The position numbers were made by a program, and so were the translations under genes. Of a stretch of 64,000 bases of DNA, positions 12,459-24,426 are shown piece after piece. The DNA lies in contig VXAZ01008025.1 in the NCBI GenBank assembly GCA_013399875.1, positions 62,001 to 126,000 of the forward strand, in the 5' to 3' direction. Position 1 is the stretch's first letter, and each line of letters starts with the position of its first letter. The notes below the pieces were generated by a model that had not been told where the DNA came from, ran no database searches, and was given only the letters and a program-made list of their open reading frames with translations. Origin of the DNA: Gymnorhina tibicen (lineage: Eukaryota > Chordata > Aves > Passeriformes > Artamidae).

Positions 12459-13943
12459 TCATCTAAAACTACAGACAACTTTTCCCTGTGACAGAGCAAA
12501 CATTGTGGTCCCCAGCATAAGGGTGCCTTCATGTCTACTTGGATCTAATGCCAGGCTAACATTAAACTAGTAAATTAATAAAAGCTGGTGGGAAAAGTGG
12601 CAACAGATTCAGCCAAGATACTCACAAAACTGTTCAGAGATATTGAAAATGAAAGACAGAACACTGAAAAATATTATTTTACTGTTCTTATATGCAACTA
12701 CCTCACTAAATTTATAAACAGGAGAGTTGGTACATTGCTGTATTTCACCTCAGTAATCCACTTGCTAGAAAATCTCAGACTCTGTCTCCAGTATCAACAA
12801 AGTATTCTGCAGCCCTGACAGTGCCTCTTCATCTTCTTAGGATGACAGATGTGAAACAGCTTCTATAAACCTGAAGTTTGAAAGGGATTCTTATCTGTCT
12901 TCCTCTTTGCAAGTAGAATGCAAAAATAATATGTAATATTTTGAACTGAAGAACCCTTTTTGCCCTTTATCAGAAATATTAGGGCAAAGGTTTACTCAGC
13001 TCAGTTGTTTAGATATTCGTATATTAATAGTGCTGAAGCACTTTCTTTCAATCTGCATTGGTTTTCTGAGTTTCCATTTAAAATATTGTGCTTTAAAATG
13101 TTAGCTATAAAGAAGGAAGAAGAGAAATGTGATCAATGAAAATTTACACACCCTGTGCCTACCCGAAAAATAGCAGAGATTTTTTAGTTCAGTCACACTC
13201 TTGCTAATTCAAAATATGCATAGAGTTCCATACGTAATCTGCAAGTACATTGACCTAGGCCATGTGCTCCTAATACATAATCATATTTAGAAGTCACTGC
13301 TTGGTATTGGTGTATTTCTTTACTCCAGAGATAACTGACTCCTTAGCTGCAATTTCCTCACTGCTCAAAAGAGTCTGAATACTTATATGTAAGGAGCTTG
13401 CTAAGTTCGTTCAAGAGTTTGTATGACTTGATTGCCCGGAATAGGAGGGTGAACCGAGTCAGTTGTGCGGGAAATCTTTCTCAGTTCAATGTCTCTAAGT
13501 ATTTAAGCTCTGTGACCTTCATAAGACTTTGAGAAAAGCTTAAAATCATATGCCCTTTGAGGCCTTGCTGTATAAGAACTATAAAGGTTGCATAATGGTT
13601 TGTTTGCCAAGTGGCATCTCAGAACTATTATATTAATAATAGGTAGTGTGCTTTGAAAGACTGGTACATTTATCTGAAGAACATCTTAAGATAGCTAGCA
13701 AATTAATGGTTATATTATTATTGATATTTGTTTTCAAGGGTTACGACAGGATATAAGTAAAATGGGGAATGGATTGCTTTGGCTGGGAGGGGCAGTGTAA
13801 CCATGGCTCCTGTGTTTTGCAGCAGGTACATGAGATCATATCTCTTGGCACCCCTGCTGAGGGTTGAAATTGAACCATAACTTCCCACTTGTTTTATATT
13901 TCCAAGATTTCCCTTAAACAAGAAACATTTGAATTTTTGTGTC

Positions 13944-13963
13944 TTTTTTTTTTGTTTTTTTTT
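13944..13963. repeat. Poly-T tract
   Basis: This is a run of T interrupted by a single G at 13954. It could be a simple tract or the tail of a minus-strand retrocopy; no source is recognisable. Confidence 0.8.
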
Positions 13964-14631
13964 AAAGTCTGTTATTGAAAAGGAGAAGAACCAGAAAAGT
14001 ACAAGAACACCCTAGCAAATAGTGCCAGGTACCTGGCCTGCCCCCTTATAGATTGGGGACCGGGGGTCCCATGCCATCTACTGCTGTTCTTCAGAGAAGG
14101 AGATGTGCACAGCCCTCCCCTTTCTAAAACACGGTCTTTTAATATCTTATCTTGTGAAGTTTCAAGTACAAGAAAAACTCAAAGCAACTCAGCACAACAG
14201 AGTAGCTTTCAGATGATGTAACAGTGTTTTATGTAGGATGAAGGCATGTAATTAATGAGAAAGCCAAATTTTTAATTCACACCATCCCAGCTATTAGTGC
14301 TCTGTCTTCTTAGAGGCTTTTTTCTGTTGCCATGCTGAGGTGTATCACCCCAGCTACTTTGGCCAGGACTGCTGTCCCTGGCATTTATTTAAAGTAAGTC
14401 TGGTGAGTTCATAGGAGTTGCTGATGCATGATAAGTACTGAGGAGCTCACAGACTCTATCTATAAATACGTATTTTTACATGCATTCCTTCTTTAGTATA
14501 ACCTAAATGAAAATGTGTAGGGGTCATTCCTTTCAATTTTCTTTATTAATGCTTAGTAAACGGTATAGATTACATAAATTCTTAAAAATACTGTCATTCT
14601 TCTAATAGGAAACAATGGGCAAATCAGTGAC

Positions 14632-14711
14632 AATCATAGAACCACAGAATGGTTTGTGTTGGAAGCACCCAAAAAGATCACCTAGTTCCAACACTCCTCA
14701 CCATGGACAGT
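14632..14711 (-). mobile_element. CR1 LINE fragment, 3' end
   Basis: AATCATAGAACCACAGAATG, then GTTGGAAGCACC and CACCTAGTTCCAACACTCC, are the diverged reverse complement of the CR1 3' terminus. The copy breaks off near CCATGGACAG, about 80 bp in. Confidence 0.85.
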
Positions 14712-17700
14712 GTATCAAATAATTCCAGATCTGCATAAGCACTTGCTTAAACATTTACTTTTACAAAAAACTATGATTTATTAAGTACTCTGTGACAGGT
14801 ATTCACATAACAAGATCTGTAAAAGGATAAGAGTAACTAGACAGGAGGTGAATAAGGACAGTCAGGAGAAGAGTCAGACACTGAGGAATACTACTGGGCT
14901 GCAGAGGAATATGTGTGATAATGCTGAGTAGCAGACAACATTAGTAAGAACTTATTCCCATATGAAAAGGACACAGGTTTTGGAGTATTGAAGTCAGGCA
15001 GAAATAGACAGAAAGTGATGGGAAGAGCAGCCAGACAGTAGCAGCAGAGTTATTTAACAAGAATATTAAGCTCAGACAGAGAAAGTGGAAAGAGAAAATA
15101 TGCTTCTCACTTTCCAAATTAGGCAGATTTTAGAAAATGAAAAAGTGCACCTTTTTGATATAATTTTGTGTGTAATTGCATACATCTGCTTATGAAAGTC
15201 AGATGCAGATGATACAGGCATTTATATAATACTTAATTTAAGAAGCAGGCTCTGGAAAAACTCAAAGATCATGCTCTCTCAAAATACTGTACAGTAGAAA
15301 TTACTGCAGATATTTGTTTTCATTGAACAAACAAAGAAATCATCCTTTCCTTATATAAGGCTAGACCACGAGCATCTCCAGGAGAATCCATGGAATCACA
15401 TTTATGCAAAACTGACAGTATCATGTTCTGAATCTTTGACTGTTATGATGTTAGGAGGATTATTTCAGTTCAGTGTGAAATTGTTCAGTGATGATTTCAG
15501 TGCTGCACTCTAGAAGGCTACCAGGATAAGTGATATATACAGTAAGTATCAATTTCAGTGAAACAGAAGGCAGAGGAGCAACATATCATTCCCAGGTCTA
15601 AAGTCAGAAATGCCCTCCCTAGAGGATTAGGGAAAATCTACTTCCTCACCACCAAAAGTTTCTATCATACATCAGGTCCCAAATTTGAACATATATATAT
15701 TAAGTATACCAAAATTTCAACCTGTGAACCCAGAAGAAATAGGTTCTGCTTTTCTTTCAAGCAACTTCTCCAAAGCAATTAAATAATAGAAAGATCTGAT
15801 GCATTATGAAAATGGAAGATTTTATGTGTTATGAATACCAGGTATTTTGCTTTTCAAACCAACCTCTTAGATTTCCTATTCTGCCATGTGATTGCAGCAG
15901 TAATGTCTGACCAACAAGCCACAGAGACAGACTTATATGTAAAGGTTAACTTGAATGCAGTGCATTCTCTCCTGTCCTTGTATGTTCACTTTCCACAACT
16001 TGCATGCTATTCTCTAGCTGTTCAGCATATTTGCCCAAATTAATACATGTATAGAAATCCTATCCTGCATAAAAAACCAATGCAGATGTGTGAGCTTTGC
16101 AGTTATTTCTAGATGATTGAGCAGTGTCTGCAGCTGTTTTGCAAATACAGATTGGTAATGACAGTTTCTGTTTCATAGTAGAAAAGGCCAAACAGTCTCC
16201 CAGTGCCTGATACAGTGTTCCTAAAGTTTCATTCCTAATTATGAAAGCAGTTTTATAGGGAAAAGATATAGACTTATGATGCTTCATTCTGCTCTGATAA
16301 CAACTACAAATATATTTTATGAACAAAAATGGCTTTTACAGGCTCTATGAATAGCATATGTATGCAGAGGTTCAGAAGACAAGTGCTTTAACTCTTTGCT
16401 TTCTTTATCCATTTGCTTTACCTGAACCTGGACAAAAAGATTAGGGTTGAGTCCATAATGTCTGTGGGATGGTATGTTGTTGGAAAGTCACGAAATTACC
16501 TGTAAAAACAAACCCATTACTCCTACCTTACCAGCACATTTCCTTCGTCCTCACAAACTGATTAAGCTGTGTACTAGGAAGTCCGTCTTCTTTCCAATAC
16601 AACTGCAACTAGAAGTCAATATTTTATTAATTAAATAATGCATTAGGACTCTTAATTCAGAATTGAAAATCTTCAGAATGAGGTTAGTTGGTTTTTTTTC
16701 CAGGAAAATAATTACAACAAATTGCACACAAGATGTGCTGCTACTAAGAAAACAAAACAACAAAACAGACCTTCAGAAGTTTTTTACTTGTAGAGGTCCA
16801 TTTTAGAATATTTTTCCCCTGTGACCTTCAGTGTTCATTTAAAAGTCTTCCACTATCTTCATAACATAAAATTTAAACTGAACTATGCAAGAGGGGAGAA
16901 GAAAATGGAAATTCTGAAGATTGCTTTGTCCTGTTGAATCTAAGCACTTTTTAAAAAGCATTTTTCATTTGAGATGAATATAACTCACCAGTCCATGCAT
17001 TTCATGTCTCCTTTGCCACATTTGGCTCATAAAGGCCACACTCCCTATTTATTTCAAGCAGCTAAGACACACTTTCAGTTTCCCAGATCTCTTTGACCAG
17101 CCTGCAGTGTTCACCAAGACAATGGCTGTCCCTGAAAAACAGCTGATGGCAACAGACAATCCACGCCCAAGGATGAAAACTTTGCAGGCTCAGAGAGACC
17201 TGCCCACCTTCACATATCAGTAACTACTCAGTTGCTCAGCAGTCTGTGTTCCTGTTCATTCACTGGCCTTGCAGTTTGCTACAGAGACAAGGGATATTGA
17301 ACAGCAGCAACTCACTCTGATAGCTCTGGATGGCTTTGGTTTAAACTTGGTGCCCATAAAGACAAAATAACAGACATAAGAAAATAGACTGATTTGAGTA
17401 ACTGTCCAGTTACCCAATAACACTGTTGTTTTCATATCTTAGCAATTAAAAAAGAGACCCCAAAAAGTGATGTTTGAAATGAAAGTCAGATTAACTCAAG
17501 TAAGTAAAGAATATGTAGAAGATCTCAGCAATTTCATGACTCCATGCTTGAACTCAATATTGTTTTCTCCACTGGCGAGTATGACACAGTAGATAAGATC
17601 TCTTTACAAAAATAGCTCATTGCAAGGGGATGAGGCATAGATGAAATACTGGTAGCTTGCTAAAATGGGCAGAGAGCCATGAAAGCAAGTAGGCACATAT

Positions 17701-20700
17701 TTCTCATGCAATATAAGAGGCAAAAACTATCTGTAAGTTTAGTGTAGTCCTCCTCCAATGCACATTTTCCCCTTTCCCCAGTTATTCACCAACTGCCATA
17801 CATACCACCCAGACATATTTGTTGTATTAATTTAAAGAGTCTTTAAAGACAATACTGGCTAAAAGTACTTTATTTACACTGTCTATATTAAATAATTCAA
17901 ATTTCTGCTATGAAAAAAAGTAGCTGTTTTTCAGGGGAAATAAACTCCATTTTTCTCCATATTGCTTCAGTTTTATACCAGCATGGAACCAATGAAACCA
18001 GTAGAACTCCCTTAGCATAAAACTGGCAGTGGAAGTATGAATTAACTCTACCTATTAGATGGCTTCATCAGTATGGAAATGATAATGGTTGCTCTGGCAT
18101 CCCTCAGAGGAGAATGAGATTGGATTTCTTCTGTTGAAGGTTTCATTTCCACCTGCAAATCTCTATTTCCACTAAAGGTCTTATAATAACATAACCATTC
18201 TTTATTCTTATTTTACCTCATCACTGATGGATACACAACTTCCTGCAGTGCAGCCACGTTTAGCTTTGAAGCTGAATATTGTACATGCAAAAACCTCTGA
18301 ATCTGCACAAAATATGTGCTGTTGACTTCCACTCTAGATCTGGACACTCAGTTTTCAGGCTAGTTATCTATCTAGAATATGCCAAGCCTGCAGCCAGGTG
18401 CAAAAATTCCACTGAAGAAAGTGAATACCCACTTAATCTTCTCAACTACTTTAGGAAGCTATGGAAAAAGCATATCTTAGTTTGCATGTAAAATACATAA
18501 GCTGCAGAAATGTAATTTCCACAGAACAAGACTACCCTGTTGTCCAGAGGTTCAAAAGCCTGGGACCATCATACCTGTCTTAGAAGATTCTAAGCTGGTC
18601 TAAAGATCTTTTCCTAGGACAGATAATAGGAGACTATATTGCCTCTGGAAGCAACTACTGAAAGACATTGTTACACTCATGAAACTTTTCTCTTTTACTC
18701 TAACCTCTTCTAATTCTCACCTTCATCTCATTTGTTTAAGAGATTCTTCCAAAAACAGTCTAATCAATATGAATTACTTCTACCACACACTGTTCTTCTT
18801 CTGTTGCTGTTTAAAAAAACAAAAAGAGAAAAAAAAGACATTCTGGGGGTAGTGTGCATAAACATTAGGAACTACCTCCTGCTCCTGTGAAGTTGAAAGG
18901 AAGAAAAAATGTAATTGTTTTCGTTTGGGCTTGTCAAAGACAGGACAAATACCAATGCAAATGAAGCTGTTATACAAAGGAATACATAATAATACAACTA
19001 CAGTGAGTAACAACATTTATAGGATTTCTTATGTTTAAAATGCTAGCCTTGAAGGCCCACAGAATGCTAGGAATTTATTTTAAAGAAGAAATACCCCCCA
19101 AAAACGTTTATTCAGCATTTACATACTGTAAAGACAAACTATGCACTACAGAGTACTAATTTATAAAGAGCCTTCAGATGTGCTGTGCACATTGACATGA
19201 TTCTGGGTTGCTTCACTTTGCTGACATAATTTCTGTGAAAAGGAGCCATAAAAGGAGAGAGAACAGCATGGCCCTTCTAGGGAGAAAAAACCTTGTTCTT
19301 GGAATTTACAGAACTAGTTCATTTGGGAGCAAAGCATGCAGTTGTGGATGAGAATGATAGAGGAGTAATAATCCATAGATATTTATTCATCAGTAATACA
19401 GTTTTAAAATAAAAGAGATGAAAATGAACCTTGGAAAGACAAATCTGACTTTAGAAAGTATTTATTCAAAAACTGAGTGTATTTTGTAAACATTTCTGCC
19501 ATGGTCTGGTCTAAAAAAGAAATTGTCTCACTGGAAAAATTAACTTCAGAAGAAGCCTTGATCTAAGTTTGGACTGAGACATGAGAGTTCAGAAACATAT
19601 TTTTCCTATTCATTTGAAGCTCACTTCCAGGAAAAGATTGTGTACCATTCTTCCAGTGGATACCCTCCTACTTAATTTTACTGCTATCACCTTCAGTCTA
19701 TAGAAACTTAGATAAGTTTAAGAGGCTGATTCTTCCCACATGTGGATGAATATGTTTGAAATTAAAATCAGTAGGTTTCCCATTTTTGAAGGACGGCTTT
19801 CCAAATAGGAATAAGGAGTGACTTCCCTTCTCCATAATTCACAGCAGTAGTAGACTTCCCTTAGTTTCTGCAAGGCTTCCCTCGGAAAAAAAATGCACTT
19901 GCCTGGCCAAGCACTTTTCAGATAAGATTCTTGACTTGCAGCCAAGGAAGATGTCACTTTGGATATCCTGCAAAAACAACAGACAGCCTAACTTAGCAAT
20001 GCAGCTCATTTGAATAATCAGAGGTCTCTGTCTCTTAAAGAGGAAGATTCATTCTCTATGGCAACAGCAATTTAGAGCCAAATGTTCTACAGAATTTGCC
20101 AAACAGAGAAAACAGAGCAATAAATCATAGAAACATGTGATTTTATGTTACTTAAAGAAACTGTAATCCTTGTTCTTACTAAACACCCTCAAAAGTCCTC
20201 TGAAGCTAAATGGAATATTCCTATGGAGTTCTGGATCATCTGATTAATTCTTAGCAGGAAAAAAACCAAAACAACATCAACAATAACAAACAACCATAAA
20301 AAAACCCCAAACAACAAACCCTTAACTCCAAAAGAAAGGATTAGCAAAGAGTACAAAAATCAGTCACTGTTAAAATCCTCTTCAAAATTCTTTTCCTTTC
20401 TAAGCTTCATGGATACCAATAATAAATGTATCATTAGCATCTTAATGTTAACATATTAAAATCTAATTACAGATAACACTTATTTTTACCATGCAAATTA
20501 CTAGAAATAAATCCTAGAAGGTGTGGAGATTAATGTGGTTTATTTAAGATGTTGCTGTATTTCTCTCCTTTACTTTTCCCAGAGATTTTGCTAGGATTAT
20601 TCCCTTTTTTCCTAAATATGCCAAAAGTTTAAAGAATTAGCCTTCTGGAAACTTAAGGGCTTTTGTTTTCCCACATCACTTACTACGCTTATGTGTGTTT

Positions 20701-21729
20701 CAAGTGGTAAAATGAATACAGATTTTCTGCTCCTTGATCCTGCTGGACTTGTCAGAATTTTTTAAGAGGTGTCTCCAAGATCTGACTTGAGAGGGCATTG
20801 TTGAAATGCTGCCAAAGCCATCTTTGCACCTAAGTGACAATTCAAGCTTATCTACAGAATTTATTAACAGAACAGAAACTAAAAAAGATTCAAATGTATG
20901 ATAAAAAAAAAAAAATCAGTCTGTTCTTGACTGCCCATTCTTCAGTCCTTTCTTTCTTTCACAACCATTACTTTAGTTCTTCTGTCACCACTTATTCTTA
21001 TGTTGCATAAATCATTAATGTATGTAGAAAAAGCAATCTTGAGAGACTGCTGGAGCCTATAGTTTGTATTGTAAGGAAGTATTAATGAACATAAACCTAT
21101 TTTTACCTTTTTTTCCTCCTATTTTCATGAAAGGAAAATATTAAGACCTATTCACTGCCACAGAAAGTAATTGTCTGAAAACTGCAGAATAAAACTTACT
21201 TATAATAATACTAAAAATTTTCAAATAAGGTTATTCTCAGATTGAGTTTCCATCAGTCTCCATCTAGGTTACAGCTAGATTTATAGCAAGAGTTGATAGC
21301 ATGCCAAAATCTTTGCAGAAACCTGACTAATTTCCTGGTGTAGCCAAACACTGAGAAGACCATGCAGATTAACTTCTTGTGGGAAATTCTATCCATCAGC
21401 CTTGGCATCTAAACTAGGGCAAAAACCAAAAAGCTGCTTGAGACATAAGAACTAGGGAGGAAGTAGAAGTGCAAAGTGCCCCTGCCAAAGCTGTAACAGC
21501 TGCAGTTCCTCCGCTAATTGCCATCTCTCCATATGACTACACTCATGATATAGACAAATGGAGAGTAGTGGTACAAATCAATTAGACAAAGGATATGAGC
21601 TAGGAAGGACACCTACATCATTTGGGCAGATAACATTAAAAGAACAGGCTGACCAGCTCGGCAAGAGATTGTGTATCCCAGAAAAATCACTTTTTAAATG
21701 GCCAAGTTCACTTAAGAGTTGAAAGAGGC
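14712..21729. other. Unique AT-rich non-coding stretch
   Basis: I see no gene, LTR or clear repeat in this 7 kb. Possible splice-like pairs (for example minus strand 18217-18271) give very short exons with no recognisable protein and are treated as chance. Confidence 0.5.
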
Positions 21730-21778
21730 GATCCTTGCATGTTCCTTCCAGCTCAGAATAATCTGTGATTCTGTGAAA
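21730..21778 (+). mobile_element. CR1 LINE fragment, extreme 3' end
   Basis: TTCCTTCCAGCTCAGAATAA followed by TCTGTGATTCTGTGA is the CR1 3' terminus in the sense direction, including two units of its terminal ATTCTRTG-type repeat. Upstream similarity is lost quickly. Confidence 0.7.
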
Positions 21779-22429
21779 CTGAAAAAGAAGGGATATAGCG
21801 GAAGATAAATTAGACCATGAGTAAATGTTTCATGAAAATGTATTTTTGCAACACCTGTCGCTAACTCTCACGGAAATCAAATAATTTCAAGGTATGCTAG
21901 TATTTTCATCATGTTTAGAGGACATAATCCTACAGAAGTTACATGCTCCCAACTGGCACTTGACTAGCTGCAACCACAGACTCCTCTCAGAGAAATTTCC
22001 AGCTAGGGTTTTCTGCTGCAGTAAGCCTCTGTGTCCACATGTGCCCCAGTGAAAGTCACAGCATCTGGGGAGAAACTGCTTTTCATGGGAGCAGATGTTA
22101 GAAAGCAATTCTGAAATACTAACTCTGTTTAGTGGGGAACTTGCTGGCAGGGCCTTGAAAGCAGGCACTTACCTTCTATGTGCACACTCTCTGTATCATG
22201 TGTGTTTATCTCCCAGTTCAGACACGGGCACCCTTTACTTCATTACCCAGTAAGTGAAAGAAATTACTGTCCTGCCGCTGGTGGAATAAGCTCAATGGTA
22301 AGAAATTTTGTTGCTGCTACTGCAGTCTAATAGAAACATGAATACCTCCTGATGAATGCAAACTTCTTTCAAATCAGAGTAAGGTAGAATGTGAAGTATG
22401 GAAACAGGTATTTAGCATGTCCGTATTCT
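21779..22429. other. Unique sequence, no gene supported
   Basis: There are no known repeats. A good minus-strand donor motif (G|GTAAGTGC, exon edge at 22173) is present. The matching upstream segment, 22173-22237, is only 65 bp with a mediocre acceptor, so it is not called as an exon. Confidence 0.5.
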
Positions 22430-23215
22430 TGCGGAGAAAGCCAAATACCACCTGCAAGCCTCAGTGCGGCCTGCAGAACTGTTGTAAAGCAGTAAACAAT
22501 GCCACTGCTGCCGGTATTAAACTAGCTATTCATTCCCAGGAGCTGCATATTTAACAGCATATTTATTAGCGCTTGGAGAGTACAGAATTCAAACCGGTTT
22601 GCTTCTTTCTCTTTCTCCCTGGTTTGTCATGTGTAGCTCCCTGTTGGGCTGCTGCCCAAGGAGTCCTTAGTTAATTGAATATAATTATTCTGCATCCTAC
22701 TTTCAAATGCTAATGCAGTTTCACCTCTCCTTGTAACACAATACAGATGAAAGCCCCAACTGTTGTCTGGTACATGTAATTCTTTCCTCTTCAATACATT
22801 CACCACCGTAATAAAGCAGCGGTTTGCTGGGTGTTGTTGATCTTTAAGTATAATGTACAATGATGACTAAATTAGTAATGAAAGGTGGTTAAAAGTATTA
22901 AAACACAGATAGTTCTTCAGTGAAAGATGAATTTTATAAGCATTCAGCACTACTCCTTCTGTCATTACTCATTAATAAATTAACAAGGCAGTCAATTAAC
23001 ATGTTCATCTTCACCTCAGATTGACAAGCTGTAGAAAGCAGGGAGGACACGGAGGATGCTTTTTCACTGAGAGAGAGTCCTCAAATATCAATAAACGTCT
23101 GTCAGGGCTGAGAGAGCTCTTAATCAGTTTGGAACATCTAGATGCCCAGTTAGTGTTGCATTGCCTCCAAAGAGGTCTTCTGTGTCATTTTAAAAGAGGC
23201 GGGGCTTGGAGTTTC
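22430..23215. promoter_or_regulatory. Possible conserved non-coding element or enhancer
   Basis: About 0.8 kb is free of repeats and of long open frames, and its composition is more balanced than its flanks. It is dense in homeodomain-type TAAT/ATTA cores, for example TTAATTGAATATAATTATTC near 22671 and CTCATTAATAAATTAACAAG near 22968. This texture is typical of vertebrate developmental conserved elements in gene deserts. The call is from texture only; I could not compare genomes. Confidence 0.25.
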
Positions 23216-24267
23216 ATTTTGGTGCTGGTATTTTGCTTTGGTTTTGTTTTATTTTGTTACTTTTCTTTTTTTTTTTTAACCACACTTTAAGACACGTTTC
23301 AACTTTAAAACTTAGAATAATTTTTTAACGGTGCTTTGCAAGATTGTGCTGAAAAGCTATTTCCCTGCACATAAATTAATAGATTTGGGCAGAAAATGTT
23401 CCTTTGTATTTATTTTCTTTATCTTGGTGCAAAAAATACTGATATTTCAAGAGAATAATTATTCTAATTTGAGATTTTCAATCAAAATCTCACCTTTTTC
23501 TTTTTTTTCTTTTTTTTGTGAAGCACTTTTTCAGCAGTGCTCCTATAGAGCCTTGAAAGGCTTCTTTTAAAGAACAGTCCTTTCAAAATACATTTGGAAA
23601 TGGTAAAGCAAGTTTTCAAGGCTGTTACTCTAAAGATGCTCTTCAGAAAGCTTGAAATAATTTTGTTATAAATCACGTCATTTTGAAAAAGAAAACAATA
23701 TTATTCAGTGCAAAAAAAATCTCATTTAAAATATTCTGAGCAGTTCTGCCAATAACATAATCCTTCTGACAGTCTGTGCTGTGAACAATACTGGGGAAGA
23801 TATTTACTTAGAAACACATGTGGCAGGCAACTCCTGACACTAATGAAAATGGAAAAGCTCTTGTCATATGTACTAATTCAAGATTTTGGGGAATACCTGG
23901 GAAATACTTCTGGCAACTTAGAAATGCCTAAATGCATTAAAGCCACTTTTATTCCTCTTTCTTAGTAATTTTAAACATCTAGGCTCCTTGTAGATATTAT
24001 TGTAAGTATTAAAATGTTTCAGCACTATGTTAATATGTTTCAGATGATATGTTTAATTTTAACATGGAATACTGTCTTACCAGAGCCTACTGTCTTAACT
24101 GTTTCACTATTTGGTACAGAAAAATGTTGGCATATGCTGCCAGTGGCCATGCAAATGATGTAGCCCCAGGATAGTGTTCTTGACCTCCTCCTGTCAGCCA
24201 GGGTTTTTTAATTATCCAATCTTCCACTCCAAAAGTGTTACCTGAGTGTGAAGTTTGCAGCATTTAC
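23216..24267. other. Unique, T-rich non-coding sequence
   Basis: Homopolymer-rich stretches occur at about 23263-23278 and 23489-23517 (T runs broken by C). No gene or classifiable repeat is seen. Confidence 0.55.
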
Positions 24268-24426
24268 CTAACAAAATTCTTCTATCATTTGGGTTTTCCA
24301 GCACATCTCCGATTGTTTCAGTTGGATACACGTACGGCAGAAGGAGTGAAGGTGTTAATCCCCTGAGCACAGGTATAGCATAGACTTCACCCCATGGCAG
24401 CTGGTTCAGTGGACTTTGCCAGAAAT
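24268..24426 (-). CDS. Candidate internal coding exon, unidentified protein
   Basis: On the minus strand a pyrimidine-rich tract ending in CTTCCTCAG precedes an open segment of 159 bp. It ends TTGTTAG before GTAAATGC, a usable donor. The exon begins with two bases completing a codon and ends with one base of the next. Its frame has 52 sense codons running from FWQSPLN through LPWGEV to NDRRILL. Codon choice (several CTG and CTC leucines), two CpG-containing sites and the balanced peptide composition make it more exon-like than other frames here. I do not recognise the protein. No phase-compatible neighbouring exon was found; the frame at about 24560-24690 has a good acceptor but does not join in phase. 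It may be one exon of a minus-strand gene spanning the window, a relic of one, or chance. Confidence 0.3.

Larger units (their letters stand above)
8105..14631. other. Long unique AT-rich non-coding stretch
   Basis: No gene is supported. Minus-strand frames at 10069-10281 and 10709-10966 follow weak acceptor-like sequence but have no recognisable homology. Simple repeats at 12208-12247, 12364-12458 and 13944-13963 are listed separately where clear. A small palindrome, GGGACC-GGG-GGTCCC, lies near 14056-14070. Confidence 0.55.

Noticed and set aside
18217..18271. 55-bp minus-strand segment between AATATTCAG and GTAAAA
   Set aside because: Two frames are open, neither with recognisable protein, and there is no neighbouring exon.
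19718..19980. Minus-strand frame after a strong acceptor (TCTGTTGTTTTTGCAG)
   Set aside because: No donor of quality and no recognisable domain; the alternative frame stops after about 40 codons.
22173..22237. 65-bp minus-strand segment ending in a near-perfect donor (GTAAGTGC)
   Set aside because: The acceptor is mediocre, the reading is only about 21 codons, and its phase does not join the candidate exon at 24268-24426.
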